Source of the DNA: Xanthomonas vesicatoria ATCC 35937 | GTDB taxonomy: Bacteria; Pseudomonadota; Gammaproteobacteria; Xanthomonadales; Xanthomonadaceae | Direction: 5' to 3' | Length of the DNA: 64,000 nt | Assembly: GCF_001908725.1 (NCBI RefSeq) | Contig: NZ_CP018725.1 | Location: 3,348,001-3,412,000, forward strand | Shown here: positions 1 through 12,844 of the stretch, piece by piece | Layout of the letters: the number at the start of each line of letters is the position of its first letter | How positions within the stretch are numbered: the stretch's first letter is position 1 | The notes under the pieces: generated by a model | What the model was told of the DNA's origin: nothing | The model's input: only the letters and a program-made list of their open reading frames with translations | Database searches by the model: none | Program-made: the position numbers and the translations under genes

Positions 1-6
1 TAGACC

Positions 7-1488
7 ATGAATGCTCTTCCCAGCGCAGCGATTGCCGCCACCGCGACACCCGCGTGGCACGGCTGCATCTTCAATGGCGAGTGGATACCGGGCCACGGTG
101 GCGCGTTGCCGATCTATGAGCCGGCCACCGGCGGTTTGCTGCACGAGGTGAGCAAGGCCGATCTGGCCGATGTTGCCGCTGCCGTCGCACAAGCCAAACA
201 GGCGCAGCGCGCCTGGGCCGCCACCGCGCCGCGCGAACGTGCTGCGGTCTTTCACCGTGCCGCGCAGGCGATGCAGGCACGCAGCGCCGAGGCCGCGTTG
301 CTGATCGCACGCGAAACCGGCGGCATCCTGCCCAAGGCGCAGCGCGAGGTCGATGAAGCGGTCGCGTTTTACCAACACTCTGCTAGCCTGCCGTTGCAGG
401 CGATGGGACAGGTGCTGCCGACCGGGGCCGGCCAGCTCAGCCTAGCGCGTCACATGCCATTGGGTGTGGTGGCGGTGATCTCCCCGTTCAACTTTCCGCT
501 GATCCTGTCGCTGCGTTCGGTGGCGCCGGCATTGGCGATGGGCAATGCGGTGATCCTCAAGCCCGACCCGCGCACGCCGTACACCGGTGGCGTGATCATC
601 GCGCAGGTGCTGGAAGAAGCCGGCCTGCCCAAGGGCCTGCTGCACGTGCTGCACGGCGATGCTCAAATCGGCCAGGCGCTGATGGAAGCGCCGGATATCC
701 CGATGATCGCCTTCACCGGCTCCACTGCGGCCGGCCGGCGCATCGGCGAAATTGCCGGGCGGCATCTGAAAAAGGTGGCATTGGAGCTGGGCGGCAACAA
801 CGCGGTGATCGTGCTCGACGACGCAGATCTGGACCGTGCCGCATCGGCGATTGCCTTTGGTGCGTATATGCACCAGGGCCAGATCTGCATGGCCACCGGA
901 CGGGTGCTGGTACAGCGCAGCGTGGCGGAGGCGTTGACCCACCGTCTGGCGAAAAAAGCGCGGCATCTGCCGGTAGGCGATCCGGTCAGCGGCACCGTGG
1001 CCCTGGGGCCCATCATCGACCAGCGCCAGCTGCAACGGGTGATCGATATCGTCGCTGACAGCGTCGCTGCCGGTGCGGTGGTGGAAGCCGGCGCAACCAA
1101 CGAGGGCCTGTTCTACGCACCGACCGTGTTGTCCAACGTGCGCCCAGGCATGCGCGTGTTCGACGAGGAAGTATTCGGGCCGGTGATCAACATCACCGTG
1201 TTCGACACCGACGAAGAAGCCGCGCAAATGGCCAACCACGGCGAATATGGGCTGGCCGCCGGCATCATGTCGGCTTCGGTCTCGCGGGCGTTGGCGCTGG
1301 GCGAACGCCTGCATCCAGGCCTGCTGCACATCAACGACCAGACCGTGTTGGACGAGGTGATCAACCCGTTTGGCGGCACCGGCGCGTCCGGCAACGGCAC
1401 CAGCGTCGGTGGTCCAGCCGACTGGGAGCAGTACACGCACTGGCAGTGGCTGACCATCAAGAGCGAGGTGCCGCAATACCCGTTCTGA
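7..1488 (+). CDS. vdh: Vanillin/benzaldehyde dehydrogenase (aldehyde dehydrogenase family)
   Basis: This 493-residue protein is a complete NAD(P)-dependent aldehyde dehydrogenase. The sequence shows the conserved ELGG segment with the general-base glutamate near residue 260, and the catalytic cysteine near residue 294 in the context GQICMATGR. The Rossmann cofactor region (PFNFPL, then KPDPRTP) lies before them. Length and motifs match the vanillin/benzaldehyde dehydrogenase subfamily, which oxidises aromatic aldehydes to acids (vanillin to vanillate, 4-hydroxybenzaldehyde to 4-hydroxybenzoate). The neighbouring pobA and vanAB, which consume exactly those acids, support that substrate range, although the substrate cannot be proven from sequence. 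It is convergent with pobR. The ATG lies six bases into the window, so its promoter and any upstream partner gene are not visible. Confidence 0.88.
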   Translation: MNALPSAAIAATATPAWHGCIFNGEWIPGHGGALPIYEPATGGLLHEVSKADLADVAAAVAQAKQAQRAWAATAPRERAAVFHRAAQAMQARSAEAALLIARETGGILPKAQREVDEAVAFYQHSASLPLQAMGQVLPTGAGQLSLARHMPLGVVAVISPFNFPLILSLRSVAPALAMGNAVILKPDPRTPYTGGVIIAQVLEEAGLPKGLLHVLHGDAQIGQALMEAPDIPMIAFTGSTAAGRRIGEIAGRHLKKVALELGGNNAVIVLDDADLDRAASAIAFGAYMHQGQICMATGRVLVQRSVAEALTHRLAKKARHLPVGDPVSGTVALGPIIDQRQLQRVIDIVADSVAAGAVVEAGATNEGLFYAPTVLSNVRPGMRVFDEEVFGPVINITVFDTDEEAAQMANHGEYGLAAGIMSASVSRALALGERLHPGLLHINDQTVLDEVINPFGGTGASGNGTSVGGPADWEQYTHWQWLTIKSEVPQYPF

Positions 1489-1612
1489 TGGCGGGCGCCG
1501 AGATCGATGGGTTGGTTTCGGCGTGGGCGAGAGGCATGGTGCGATCGCGTCGCGGTGTGGGCCAATCGACGCCGTGTCGTTGCGTTTTTTCAGCACTGCC
1601 GGATCGACGCAC

Positions 1613-3785
<2,173 letters not shown>

Positions 3786-3996
3786 TGCAGCGTGTTCAGA
3801 GGTAATGTTTTGATCACCTGGCCGTTGTGAAGTGCCCTGGTGCACTTCGGGGTGGCTAGCGCGGCAGCGGATGTGCTCGGTAGGGTGGCGTTGACGCGTG
3901 GCGGTTGCTGTCTGTGCAAGGACGCGTCGTTGCCCCAATCGCGCCGTGTGCCAACTCCCCCGCGAGCGCACGGCCCGTTTCCTCTCAGGAGATCCC

Positions 3997-4509
3997 ATGA
4001 AAAAGATCGTTTCCCGCGCCCTGTTGCTGATCATGCTGGTCGCACCGATGGCGGCGTTCGCGCAGACCGCCGTCACTGAGAATCCCAATCACCAGAAGAT
4101 GCTGCTCGGTTCCACCTGGCCCGAAACTGTTAACAAGCGGCTGGTTTACGACTTCTGGCGCATCGTGTTTGAAGCTGGCCAGGTGCAGGAAGCGCCGAAA
4201 TACATGGACAAGAACTATATCCAGCACAACCCGAACGTCGCGAACGGTCGCGATGCCTTTATCGCGTTCCTGACAGCGTTTGTGCCGCCAACGCCGGTAC
4301 AGGCACGCGTGCAGTTGCCGCTGGTGGCCATTACCGCGGATCGTGATCTGGTCACGCTGGTGTCGGTGCGCACGCTGCCGGACCCGCGTGATCCGAGCAA
4401 AACCTATACCACCACCTGGTTCGATATGTTTCGCATCGAAAAAGGCCTGATCAAGGAGCACTGGGACCCGGACACCATTGCCGGCCGCGCCAATACCGGC
4501 GGCCAGTAA
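3997..4509 (+). CDS. Secreted SnoaL/NTF2-like protein
   Basis: The 170-residue product begins with a Sec signal peptide (MKKIVSRALLLIMLVAP, cleavage likely after MAAFAQ), so the mature protein should be periplasmic. The rest looks like a SnoaL-type NTF2-like fold: an N-terminal helix (NKRLVYDFWRIVFEA), the segment YMDKNYIQHNPN and a C-terminal strand pattern ending in KEHWDP. CAGGAG precedes the ATG. SnoaL proteins include polyketide cyclases and many proteins of unknown activity, so no reaction can be assigned. It lies between pobA and the convergent glpK with its own 211-base leader, so a role in aromatic metabolism is possible but unproven. Confidence 0.75.
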   Translation: MKKIVSRALLLIMLVAPMAAFAQTAVTENPNHQKMLLGSTWPETVNKRLVYDFWRIVFEAGQVQEAPKYMDKNYIQHNPNVANGRDAFIAFLTAFVPPTPVQARVQLPLVAITADRDLVTLVSVRTLPDPRDPSKTYTTTWFDMFRIEKGLIKEHWDPDTIAGRANTGGQ

Positions 4510-4581
4510 TTGTCGCAGCACTGCGGGGCTGCCCAATGCGGCCCTGCGGTGCGTCGTCCGAGCGAACAGCCGACATAACCG

Positions 4582-4605
4582 TGCGCCCACCCGATGGTGG
4601 GCGCA
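4582..4605. terminator. Hairpin between convergent genes
   Basis: Ten-base arms TGCGCCCACC and GGTGGGCGCA form a perfect stem with a CGAT loop. It lies between the convergent SnoaL-like gene and glpK. There is only a short T stretch on the plus side, so intrinsic termination is likely but not certain. Confidence 0.45.
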
Positions 4606-4623
4606 GTCGTTTGAGCGCAGCTG

Positions 4624-6207
<1,584 letters not shown>

Positions 6208-6253
6208 TCAGTCGCCCGCGCATCGTCGTGGTGGCCGATTCAAGGCACGGCGA

Positions 6254-7075
6254 TTAGCGCGGATCGAGCGGCCCGGTGTCGCCCTGCAGATGGCGCACGC
6301 GCGCCGGCAGGAACGGCAGGATCAGCCATTGGTACGCCAATGCGCCGATCGGCCCGCCGATCAAGGGGCCCACAATCGGGATCCACCAGTAATTGTCCTT
6401 GGCCGGCAGCGCGGCCTCGCGCCAACCGGCGAAGTAGGCGAACAGCCGCGGGCCGAAATCGCGCGCCGGGTTCATCGCCCACGCTTCCAGATAGCCCATC
6501 GACGCGCCCAGCGTTGCCACCAGCAGGCCGATCATCAACGCGCCGGAATTGGCGCCCGGTGCGGCTTCGTTGAAGCGCTCGGTGATGGCGAAGATGCCGA
6601 AGATCAAAAACGCGGTGATGATGATCTGGTCGACCAGCGCATGCATCGGGGTGACCGCAAGACCGGGCGCGGTGAAGAACACCCCGGCCGCGCCGCCCGC
6701 TTCGCGGGTGAGCTGCTGCACCTGGTTGAAATGGTCGATCACCGGCCCGTACAACTGATAGACGATGGCCGCGCCCAGGAAGGCGCCGACGACCTGGGCA
6801 ATCCAGTACGGCACCACCTTCTTCCAGGAAAAATCGCGGAACAGCGCCAGTGCCAGCGTCACCGCCGGGTTGGCATGCGTGCCCGACACCGAGCCGGTGA
6901 CATAGATCGCCAACGTCACTGCCAGGCCCCAGGCGATACACACGCCCCAATAGGCGTTCTGATACGGGCTGGGGTCGTAGAGGATGTACATCGCTGCAAC
7001 CGAATCGCCGAGCGCGATGATGATGAACATTGCGATCGCTTCGGAAATCAACTCACCCACAAGTTGGCGGTTCAT
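6254..7075 (-). CDS. glpF: Glycerol uptake facilitator (MIP family)
   Basis: This 273-residue inner-membrane protein is an aquaglyceroporin that lets glycerol diffuse into the cell. Both MIP-family half-helix signatures are present: HANPAVTLA in the first half and MNPARDFGP in the second. The D following NPAR is typical of glycerol channels rather than strict water channels. About six hydrophobic segments can be traced. It lies between glpD and glpK on the same strand, so kinase trapping of the imported glycerol is the obvious partnership. No strong Shine-Dalgarno precedes the ATG. Confidence 0.94.
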   Translation of the reverse strand: MNRQLVGELISEAIAMFIIIALGDSVAAMYILYDPSPYQNAYWGVCIAWGLAVTLAIYVTGSVSGTHANPAVTLALALFRDFSWKKVVPYWIAQVVGAFLGAAIVYQLYGPVIDHFNQVQQLTREAGGAAGVFFTAPGLAVTPMHALVDQIIITAFLIFGIFAITERFNEAAPGANSGALMIGLLVATLGASMGYLEAWAMNPARDFGPRLFAYFAGWREAALPAKDNYWWIPIVGPLIGGPIGALAYQWLILPFLPARVRHLQGDTGPLDPR

Positions 7076-7205
7076 GCGCGCATGCTCGTGAGAAGGTCAT
7101 TGCAACGAACAGGGGATTGCGACGCGCGCGTTGGTGCGCAGGGGGAGTGGGTCGTGCTCATCGGGGGTGCCCTCCACAGGCTGATGCAGGCAGTGCGCCA
7201 GGATA

Positions 7206-7237
7206 CGTTGCCGGACGACCCGTCCTCGCCGGCAACG
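7206..7237. repeat. Hairpin between glpD and glpF
   Basis: Nine-base perfect arms CGTTGCCGG and CCGGCAACG surround a 14-base loop just past the glpD stop codon. There is no T tract, so it may slow decay of the upstream mRNA or weaken read-through rather than act as a full terminator. Confidence 0.4.
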
Positions 7238-7244
7238 CGGTGTG

Positions 7245-8759
7245 TCAAACGGTCGCGACATCTGCTGATGGGTGTACCTGCGTCTGCAGATAGTCTTCCA
7301 GCCGCTGGCGTCCGGCCGCATCGAGCCGCAGCCCGAGTTTGCTGCGACGCCACAGGATATCGTCGGCGGTCTGCGCCCACTCGTGTTGACGCAGATAGTC
7401 CACCTCGGCCTGATATAGGTCTGCACCGAAGTGCGTGCCCAGGCCGGCAACATCTTGCGCATCGCCCAGAAGCTGCTCTGCAGAGGTGCCGTAATTGCGT
7501 ACCAGCCGCTGCGCGGTGGCGGCAGGCAGCCAGGGGCGTGCGCTGCGCACACGTTCGAGCAGGCTGGCGATATCGCGCTGTTCGCCGCCCGGCAGCGCGT
7601 CGCCGCGCGCCGTCCACGCCGGCTTGCGTGCGCCCAGCGCATGCGTCAGGCGGTCGACCGCCTCTTCGGCGAGTTTGCGGTAGGTGGTCAACTTGCCGCC
7701 AAACACATTGAGCAATGGCGCGCCGTCGTTGATGACTTCCAGTTGATAGTCGCGCGTTACCTCGGCGGCGTTGTCTTCTGCATCGTCCAGCAACGGACGC
7801 ACGCCGCTGTAATTCCACACCACATCCGTGGGGCTGATCTGCTGCTGGAAATACAGGTTCACCGCATCGCACAGATACTGCACTTCGGCCGCGTCGATCT
7901 TGGGTGCGGCGGGGTCGGCCTCGTAATCGACGTCGGTGGTGCCGATCAAGGTGAAGTCGTGCTCGTAGGGAATGGCGAATACGATGCGCCGGTCCGGTTG
8001 CTGGAAGATATAGGCGTGATCGTGATCGAACAGTTTGGGCACCACGATGTGGCTGCCCTTGACCAGGCGCAGCGCGTGTTGATGCGGCACCGCCGCCACC
8101 TTGTCCAGGAACGACACCGCCCAGGGCCCGGCCGCATTGGCCAGTGCGCGCGCCTGCACGGTGCGGCGGCGGCCATCGCGGTCTTCGAGCTCCGCGTACC
8201 AGAACCCGGCATCGCGCCAGGCCCCCACGCAACGCGTGCGGGTGTGGATCTTGGCGCCGCGCTTGGCGGCATCCATTGCATTGAGCACCACCAACCGCGC
8301 GTCCTGCACCCATGCGTCGGAATACACGAAGCCGGTGCGCAGCGATTCCTGCAGCGGCGCGCCCACCGGGTGGGTGCGCAGCGACAGCCGGCGCGAGCGC
8401 GGCAGACTGCGCTTGCTGCCCCCGAGATGGTCGTATAGGAACAGGCCGGCGCGAATCATCCAGGCCGGACGCAGATGCGGCTGGTGCGGCAACAGAAAGC
8501 GCAGCGGCCAGATGATGTGCGGGGCCAGGCGCAACAGCACTTCGCGCTCGGCCAACGCCTTGCCGACCAGTGCGAATTCGTACTGCTCCAGATAACGCAG
8601 GCCGCCGTGGATGAGTTTGGTGCTGGCGCTGCTGGTATGTGCGGCCAGATCATCCTGCTCGCACAGACACACCGACAGGCCACGTCCAGCTGCATCGCGG
8701 GCAATACCTACCCCGTTGATGCCGCCACCTACCACCAGAAGATCGTACGTCTCGCCCAT
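7245..8759 (-). CDS. glpD: Aerobic glycerol-3-phosphate dehydrogenase
   Basis: GlpD oxidises sn-glycerol 3-phosphate to dihydroxyacetone phosphate and passes electrons to the quinone pool at the inner membrane. The 504-residue length is normal. The N-terminus carries the FAD-binding signature LVVGGGINGVGIARDAAGRG, followed by the conserved TSSASTKLIHGGLRYLE segment. GGAGGCACC precedes the ATG at 8759. A palindromic GlpR-type operator lies 44 bases upstream, so the gene has its own regulated promoter although glpR is encoded just upstream on the same strand. Confidence 0.96.
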   Translation of the reverse strand: MGETYDLLVVGGGINGVGIARDAAGRGLSVCLCEQDDLAAHTSSASTKLIHGGLRYLEQYEFALVGKALAEREVLLRLAPHIIWPLRFLLPHQPHLRPAWMIRAGLFLYDHLGGSKRSLPRSRRLSLRTHPVGAPLQESLRTGFVYSDAWVQDARLVVLNAMDAAKRGAKIHTRTRCVGAWRDAGFWYAELEDRDGRRRTVQARALANAAGPWAVSFLDKVAAVPHQHALRLVKGSHIVVPKLFDHDHAYIFQQPDRRIVFAIPYEHDFTLIGTTDVDYEADPAAPKIDAAEVQYLCDAVNLYFQQQISPTDVVWNYSGVRPLLDDAEDNAAEVTRDYQLEVINDGAPLLNVFGGKLTTYRKLAEEAVDRLTHALGARKPAWTARGDALPGGEQRDIASLLERVRSARPWLPAATAQRLVRNYGTSAEQLLGDAQDVAGLGTHFGADLYQAEVDYLRQHEWAQTADDILWRRSKLGLRLDAAGRQRLEDYLQTQVHPSADVATV

Positions 8760-8802
8760 CGGTGCCTCCGTCCAGGTGCGCTGTGAGCGAACCTAAGTTG
8801 TC

Positions 8803-8824
8803 ATGTTCGAACATATTCGAACAT
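8803..8824. promoter_or_regulatory. GlpR-type operator upstream of glpD
   Basis: The half sites ATGTTCGAA and TTCGAACAT face each other across four bases, giving a nearly perfect 22-base dyad. They match the enterobacterial GlpR consensus half site (ATGTTCG with inverted CGAACAT), though the spacing is two bases wider. It sits between the divergently oriented flanks of glpR's 3' end and glpD's start, where a glpD repressor should bind. Confidence 0.75.
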
Positions 8825-8933
8825 CCAACCTTTTCGGGACGTGAAGACGCGGACTGCCCTCAAACCTGACGAATTTGGTCGCGAGAGCAATCGATTATCG
8901 GAATTCGATTTATTTTATGAATCAAATGTGGCG

Positions 8934-8958
8934 TTTTCGAAGAAGCCCGCATCGAAAA
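8934..8958. promoter_or_regulatory. Possible second GlpR-like dyad
   Basis: TTTTCGA and TCGAAAA form seven-base inverted arms separated by 11 bases, in an AT-rich stretch upstream of glpD. They share the TTCGA core with the main operator. This could be an auxiliary site; the long spacer makes it uncertain. Confidence 0.35.
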
Positions 8959-8977
8959 TGTACTTAAACGAACAAAT

Positions 8978-9781
8978 TCAGCCGTCAGCGTCCGCCAGAT
9001 GCACCCGGGTGCCGGCCTCTGCCAGCACGCTGGCCAGTTCCTGGGGCGGCGGGCGATCGGTGAACCAGTCGTGCACCTGTGCGATGGCGCCCAGCCTCAC
9101 CATGGCGTTGCGGCCGAACTTGCTGTGGTCGGCGGCCAGCACTACTTGGCGCGAGTGCTCGATGATGGCCTGGGCCACCCGCACCTCCTGGTAGTCGAAA
9201 TCCAGCAAGGTGCCGTCCAGATCGATCCCGGAAATGCCGATCACCCCGAAGTCCACCTTGAACTGACGGATCAGTTCCACCGTGGCTTCGCCGGTCACGC
9301 CCTGGTCGCGCCCGCGCACCACGCCGCCGGCCACGATCACCTCGAAACTGGGATTGGCGCTGAGCATCACCGCCACGTTGAGGTTGTTGGTGATCACGCG
9401 CAGGCCGCGATGCTGCAGCAGCGCGCGCGCGACTTCTTCGTTGGTGGTGCCGAGGTTGATGAACAGCGAGGCATCGTCGGGAATGAAGCGCGCGACGTGC
9501 GCGGCGATGTGCTGCTTTTCGCGTGCCTGCAGCGCCTTGCGCGCGGTGTAGGCCAGGTTCTCCACGCTGGAGGGCATGCTGACGCCGCCGTGATAGCGGC
9601 GCAGCACCCCGGCATCGCACAGCAAGGTCAGATCGCGCCGGATGGTCTGCGGGGTGACCTCAAAGCGCGTGGCCAGGCCTTCCACATCGGCAAAGCCCTG
9701 CTGCCGCACCAGCGCCACCAATTGCTCCTGGCGCGGGTTCAAGGCCGGCGCCGGGACAGTCCTGTAGTGAGTTGACTCCAT
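8978..9781 (-). CDS. glpR: DeoR-family repressor of glycerol metabolism
   Basis: The protein has the DeoR layout: an N-terminal winged helix (NPRQEQLVALVRQQGF, then EVTPQTIRRDLTLLCDAG) and a C-terminal sugar-phosphate sensor domain containing the NLGTTNEEVAR and TNNLNVA motifs of this family. It is encoded directly upstream of glpD and close to a GlpR-type operator, so control by glycerol 3-phosphate is the natural reading. The start used is the ATG at 9781 (267 residues, close to the usual 250). No clear Shine-Dalgarno is visible there, and an ATG at 9799 is a possible alternative. Confidence 0.88.
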   Translation of the reverse strand: MESTHYRTVPAPALNPRQEQLVALVRQQGFADVEGLATRFEVTPQTIRRDLTLLCDAGVLRRYHGGVSMPSSVENLAYTARKALQAREKQHIAAHVARFIPDDASLFINLGTTNEEVARALLQHRGLRVITNNLNVAVMLSANPSFEVIVAGGVVRGRDQGVTGEATVELIRQFKVDFGVIGISGIDLDGTLLDFDYQEVRVAQAIIEHSRQVVLAADHSKFGRNAMVRLGAIAQVHDWFTDRPPPQELASVLAEAGTRVHLADADG

Positions 9782-9940
9782 GCGCTGATGATCGCGCATG
9801 CGCGTGAGGATGCAAGCACAGCGGTTGCTGGCGATGCTCGGTCGCGCAGACGCGTCGGTGTACGCCGACGCATCTTGCATGGCGAGTTCAGCAGCACCGC
9901 GCCAGCACGACAGCGGGCGCGATACGCATGCTGACGATGC

Positions 9941-10924
9941 CTAGCCCAGCTCGCCGCGGTAGCCGGTGTCGATGCTGATGCTGCCGCCCACCGCGCGCGA
10001 CACGCACGCGCACAGCTTGCGATTTTCGCGGCGTTGTTCGTCGCTGAAAAACACATCGCGGTGATCGATATCGGCAGCGCTGTCGAGCACCTCCACCGCG
10101 CACAGGCCGCATTCGCCACGGCGGCATTCGGCGATCAGTTCGACGCCGGCATCGGCCAGCGCATCGAGCATCGATTCGTTTTCGGCCACCGGCACTTCCA
10201 GGCCCAGCCCGGGCAGCTTGACCACGAACGCCTGCGCCGGCACCCGTCCGCTATTGCCGAAGGTCTCGAAGTGCAGCCGCGCACGCGGGCGGCCGGCGGC
10301 ATGCCAGTGCTGGCGCACGGCCTCCAGCATGCCCAGCGGGCCGCACACATAGACCTCGGCATTGGGCGAAAGCCGTGCCAGTTCGGCGGCAAGATCGGGC
10401 GGGCCGTCGGTGTCGTCGCAATGCAGCTGCATGCGTGCGCCGAGCAGCGCCTCCAAGGGTTCCACGTAAGCCATCGCGCTGCGCGAGCGCCCGACATACA
10501 GCAGGCGAAACGCCTGGTGCCGCTGCGCCAGCCGTTGCGCCATGCCCAGGATCGGCGTGATGCCGATACCGCCGGCGATCAACAGGATTTCTTCGCCACT
10601 TTCGTCCAGCGCAAAGTTGTTGCTCGGGGGCGACATTTCCACCACATCGCCCGGTTGCAGCGTCCACATATGCAGCGAGCCGCCGCGGCTGTCGGGCATT
10701 TGCCGTACCGCGATCTGGTAGTACCCGTCCGCCCGCGGCTCGCCCACCAGCGAGTAAGAGCGCACATCGCTGCGGCCGTTCAACTGCAGACGAAAATCCA
10801 GGTGGCTGCCCACCTCGAAGGCACGTACTGCAGTGCCTGGGTCGAGCACGATTTCGCGCACGCCCTCGCAGGCGTCGGCGATGCTGACGACATGGGCGCG
10901 ATGCCACTGGGTGTCTTTACGCAT
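9941..10924 (-). CDS. vanB: Vanillate O-demethylase, reductase component
   Basis: VanB passes electrons from NAD(P)H through flavin and a [2Fe-2S] centre to the oxygenase VanA. The 327-residue protein shows the class IA reductase order: a flavin-binding barrel (VRSYSLVGEP), an NAD(P)-binding domain (LIAGGIGITPILGM) and a C-terminal plant-type ferredoxin domain with ECRRGECGLCAVEV and a final LCACVSRA. GGAG precedes the ATG at 10924. The gene overlaps the end of vanR by eight bases (ATGCGTAA), so translation of the two is probably coupled. Confidence 0.94.
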   Translation of the reverse strand: MRKDTQWHRAHVVSIADACEGVREIVLDPGTAVRAFEVGSHLDFRLQLNGRSDVRSYSLVGEPRADGYYQIAVRQMPDSRGGSLHMWTLQPGDVVEMSPPSNNFALDESGEEILLIAGGIGITPILGMAQRLAQRHQAFRLLYVGRSRSAMAYVEPLEALLGARMQLHCDDTDGPPDLAAELARLSPNAEVYVCGPLGMLEAVRQHWHAAGRPRARLHFETFGNSGRVPAQAFVVKLPGLGLEVPVAENESMLDALADAGVELIAECRRGECGLCAVEVLDSAADIDHRDVFFSDEQRRENRKLCACVSRAVGGSISIDTGYRGELG

Positions 10925-11720
10925 GGGGAACTCCAGGCAGAAAAGCGTGCCGGGCAGTGCCGGCGGTGGATGCATGGGCGTGGCCGAGCAGGGCGCCACC
11001 GTGCACCTTGGCGATGGCTGCGGGGGTTTGCAGGATGTGGCGCAGATTGCGGTGGGCCAGACGGGCGTGCTCGCACATCAGCGCTTCGGCGCGGCTGCCC
11101 TGGCGCTGCGTGATGGCGGCGATCACTTCGCGATGCTGGTCCTGCGCCACGGTCAGGATCACCTGCGCATCGGCAGCACTGGTCTGGGCCATGACCAGGC
11201 TGTTGGGCGAGGCGAACGGCAGTTGCAGCACGCGGGTGAGCTCGCGGCCGAGTACATCGCTGCCGGCCATCGCCACCAACAGGGCATGGAACAGCGCGTT
11301 GGCCTGGACATAGGCGGCGAAGTCGATGGCGTCCTGCGGCGCGCCGACGATGGCATCGAGCGTCTCCAGCAGCTGATGCGCCTGGGCCAGCTGCGCGGCA
11401 GTCGCCCCGCGCTCGGCGGCCATGCGCGCGGCCAGGCCTTCGAGCGTGCCACGCAACTCGATGGCATCGTGCACGTCGTGCTCGCTGAAGGCCTGCACCG
11501 CGTAGCCGCCGCCCGGCAAGGCGCTGGCCAGGCCTTCTTCGCACAGGCGCTGCAGTGCCGCGCGGACTGGCGTACGCGACATGCCCAGCCGCTGCACGAC
11601 CGCCACTTCGGACAATCGCGCACCGGCGGGCAGGGTGCCGTCGAGAATCAGCTCGCGCAGCGAGAGCAGCGCGCGCGTGGTCTGTGCCGCGCTGCTGTGG
11701 AACGGTGTGGTCGGTGGCAT
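10917..11720 (-). CDS. vanR: GntR-family regulator of vanillate genes
   Basis: The 267-residue protein has an N-terminal GntR winged helix (LRELILDGTLPAGARLSEVAV, then GMSRTPVRAALQRL) and an all-helical C-terminal FCD-type ligand domain with metal-site histidines (NALFHALLV, QHREVIAAI, HARLAHRN). This is the VanR/FadR subgroup. AGGAG precedes the ATG. Unusually, the gene lies between vanA (22 bases upstream) and vanB (eight-base overlap) on the same strand, so the regulator sits inside the operon it presumably controls and should be autoregulated. Vanillate as effector is inferred from position. Confidence 0.88.
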   Translation of the reverse strand: MPPTTPFHSSAAQTTRALLSLRELILDGTLPAGARLSEVAVVQRLGMSRTPVRAALQRLCEEGLASALPGGGYAVQAFSEHDVHDAIELRGTLEGLAARMAAERGATAAQLAQAHQLLETLDAIVGAPQDAIDFAAYVQANALFHALLVAMAGSDVLGRELTRVLQLPFASPNSLVMAQTSAADAQVILTVAQDQHREVIAAITQRQGSRAEALMCEHARLAHRNLRHILQTPAAIAKVHGGALLGHAHASTAGTARHAFLPGVPHA

Positions 11721-11742
11721 GGGAGGCTCCTGCGCGCTGCGC

Positions 11743-12825
11743 TCAACCCACCATGCGCAGCGACAGATCCTGCGCGCGCTGTTCGTGCGCGATCAGGCGA
11801 TCGATCACCCGCCGCGCCCACATGCCGCCGGCATCGACGTTGAGGTTGTAGAAGGTGTGATCCGGATGCGCGTCGATGGCGCGTTGCTGCGCTTCCAGTA
11901 TCGCCTCGTCCTCGCCGAACACACCGGTGACCCCGGCGCGGGTAAGCGTGGTCAACGACTGATCGTGCAGCGCGTAGTTGCGCATGAATGCCCAGAAGTA
12001 GTGGCAGGTGGTGTCGGTTTCCGGCGTGACGGTGTTGAGCACGTAGCCGTTGACGCCCTGGCTGCGGTCGCCCTCCGGCGCACCGGTGCCGGCGATGGCC
12101 ACTCCGACATCGATGGCGATGGTGCCGGGCGCCTCGAAGCGGATGATCTGCCAGCGGTCGACCTTGCCGTGGTAATCCAGATGCCGCGCGATCTGGCTGG
12201 CCCAGAACGGCGGCGCGTCGATGTTGCGCATCCAACGCGACACCACCACCGAGCGGTCGCCATGCACCACATCGAACGGCGCCTCGGCGATTTCGTCCTG
12301 GCCGATGCTCGAACCATGCACGAAGGTCTCGTGGGTCAGGTCCATCAGGTTGTCCAGCACCAGCCGGTAGTCGCACTTGGCGTAGATGGTGCGGCCATCG
12401 CCGGCCCATGCCGGGTCATGGGCCCAATGCAGGTCGGGGATCAACGCGGTGTCGGCCTTGGCGGGGTCGCCCGGCCAGATCCACACATAGCGGTGCTTCT
12501 CGGCCACCGGAAAACTGCGCACGCAGGCCGACGGGTTGATGGTTTCCTGCGAGGGCATGTGCACGCAGCGGCCCTGGGTGTTGTAAACCAGGCCGTGGTA
12601 GCCGCACACCACATCGTCGCCACGCAGCTTGCCCATCGACAGCGGCACCAGCCGGTGCCAGCAAGCGTCTTCCAGCGCGACCACTGCGCCGGCCGTGGTG
12701 CGGTAGACCACCACCTCGAGGTTGCAGACCTTGCGTGGCGTCAGTGCGTGCTTGATTTCGTGGTCCCAGGCGACGGCATACCACGCGTTGAGGGGAAACA
12801 GCGGCTTGGACTGGGACTCGGACAT
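11743..12825 (-). CDS. vanA: Vanillate O-demethylase, oxygenase component
   Basis: VanA is the Rieske non-haem iron oxygenase that demethylates vanillate to protocatechuate and formaldehyde. In the 360-residue protein the Rieske ligands are Cys55-x-His57 and Cys74-x2-His77 (CWH and CGYH). The mononuclear iron motif appears in NLMDLTHETFVHGS. The ATG at 12825 was chosen because AGGAG lies at good spacing and the conserved protein begins just after it; upstream in-frame starts would run through the promoter. A perfect TTGTATACAA palindrome lies 20 bases upstream of the start codon. Confidence 0.95.
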   Translation of the reverse strand: MSESQSKPLFPLNAWYAVAWDHEIKHALTPRKVCNLEVVVYRTTAGAVVALEDACWHRLVPLSMGKLRGDDVVCGYHGLVYNTQGRCVHMPSQETINPSACVRSFPVAEKHRYVWIWPGDPAKADTALIPDLHWAHDPAWAGDGRTIYAKCDYRLVLDNLMDLTHETFVHGSSIGQDEIAEAPFDVVHGDRSVVVSRWMRNIDAPPFWASQIARHLDYHGKVDRWQIIRFEAPGTIAIDVGVAIAGTGAPEGDRSQGVNGYVLNTVTPETDTTCHYFWAFMRNYALHDQSLTTLTRAGVTGVFGEDEAILEAQQRAIDAHPDHTFYNLNVDAGGMWARRVIDRLIAHEQRAQDLSLRMVG

Positions 12826-12844
12826 GACCGTGACTCCTGGGGTT

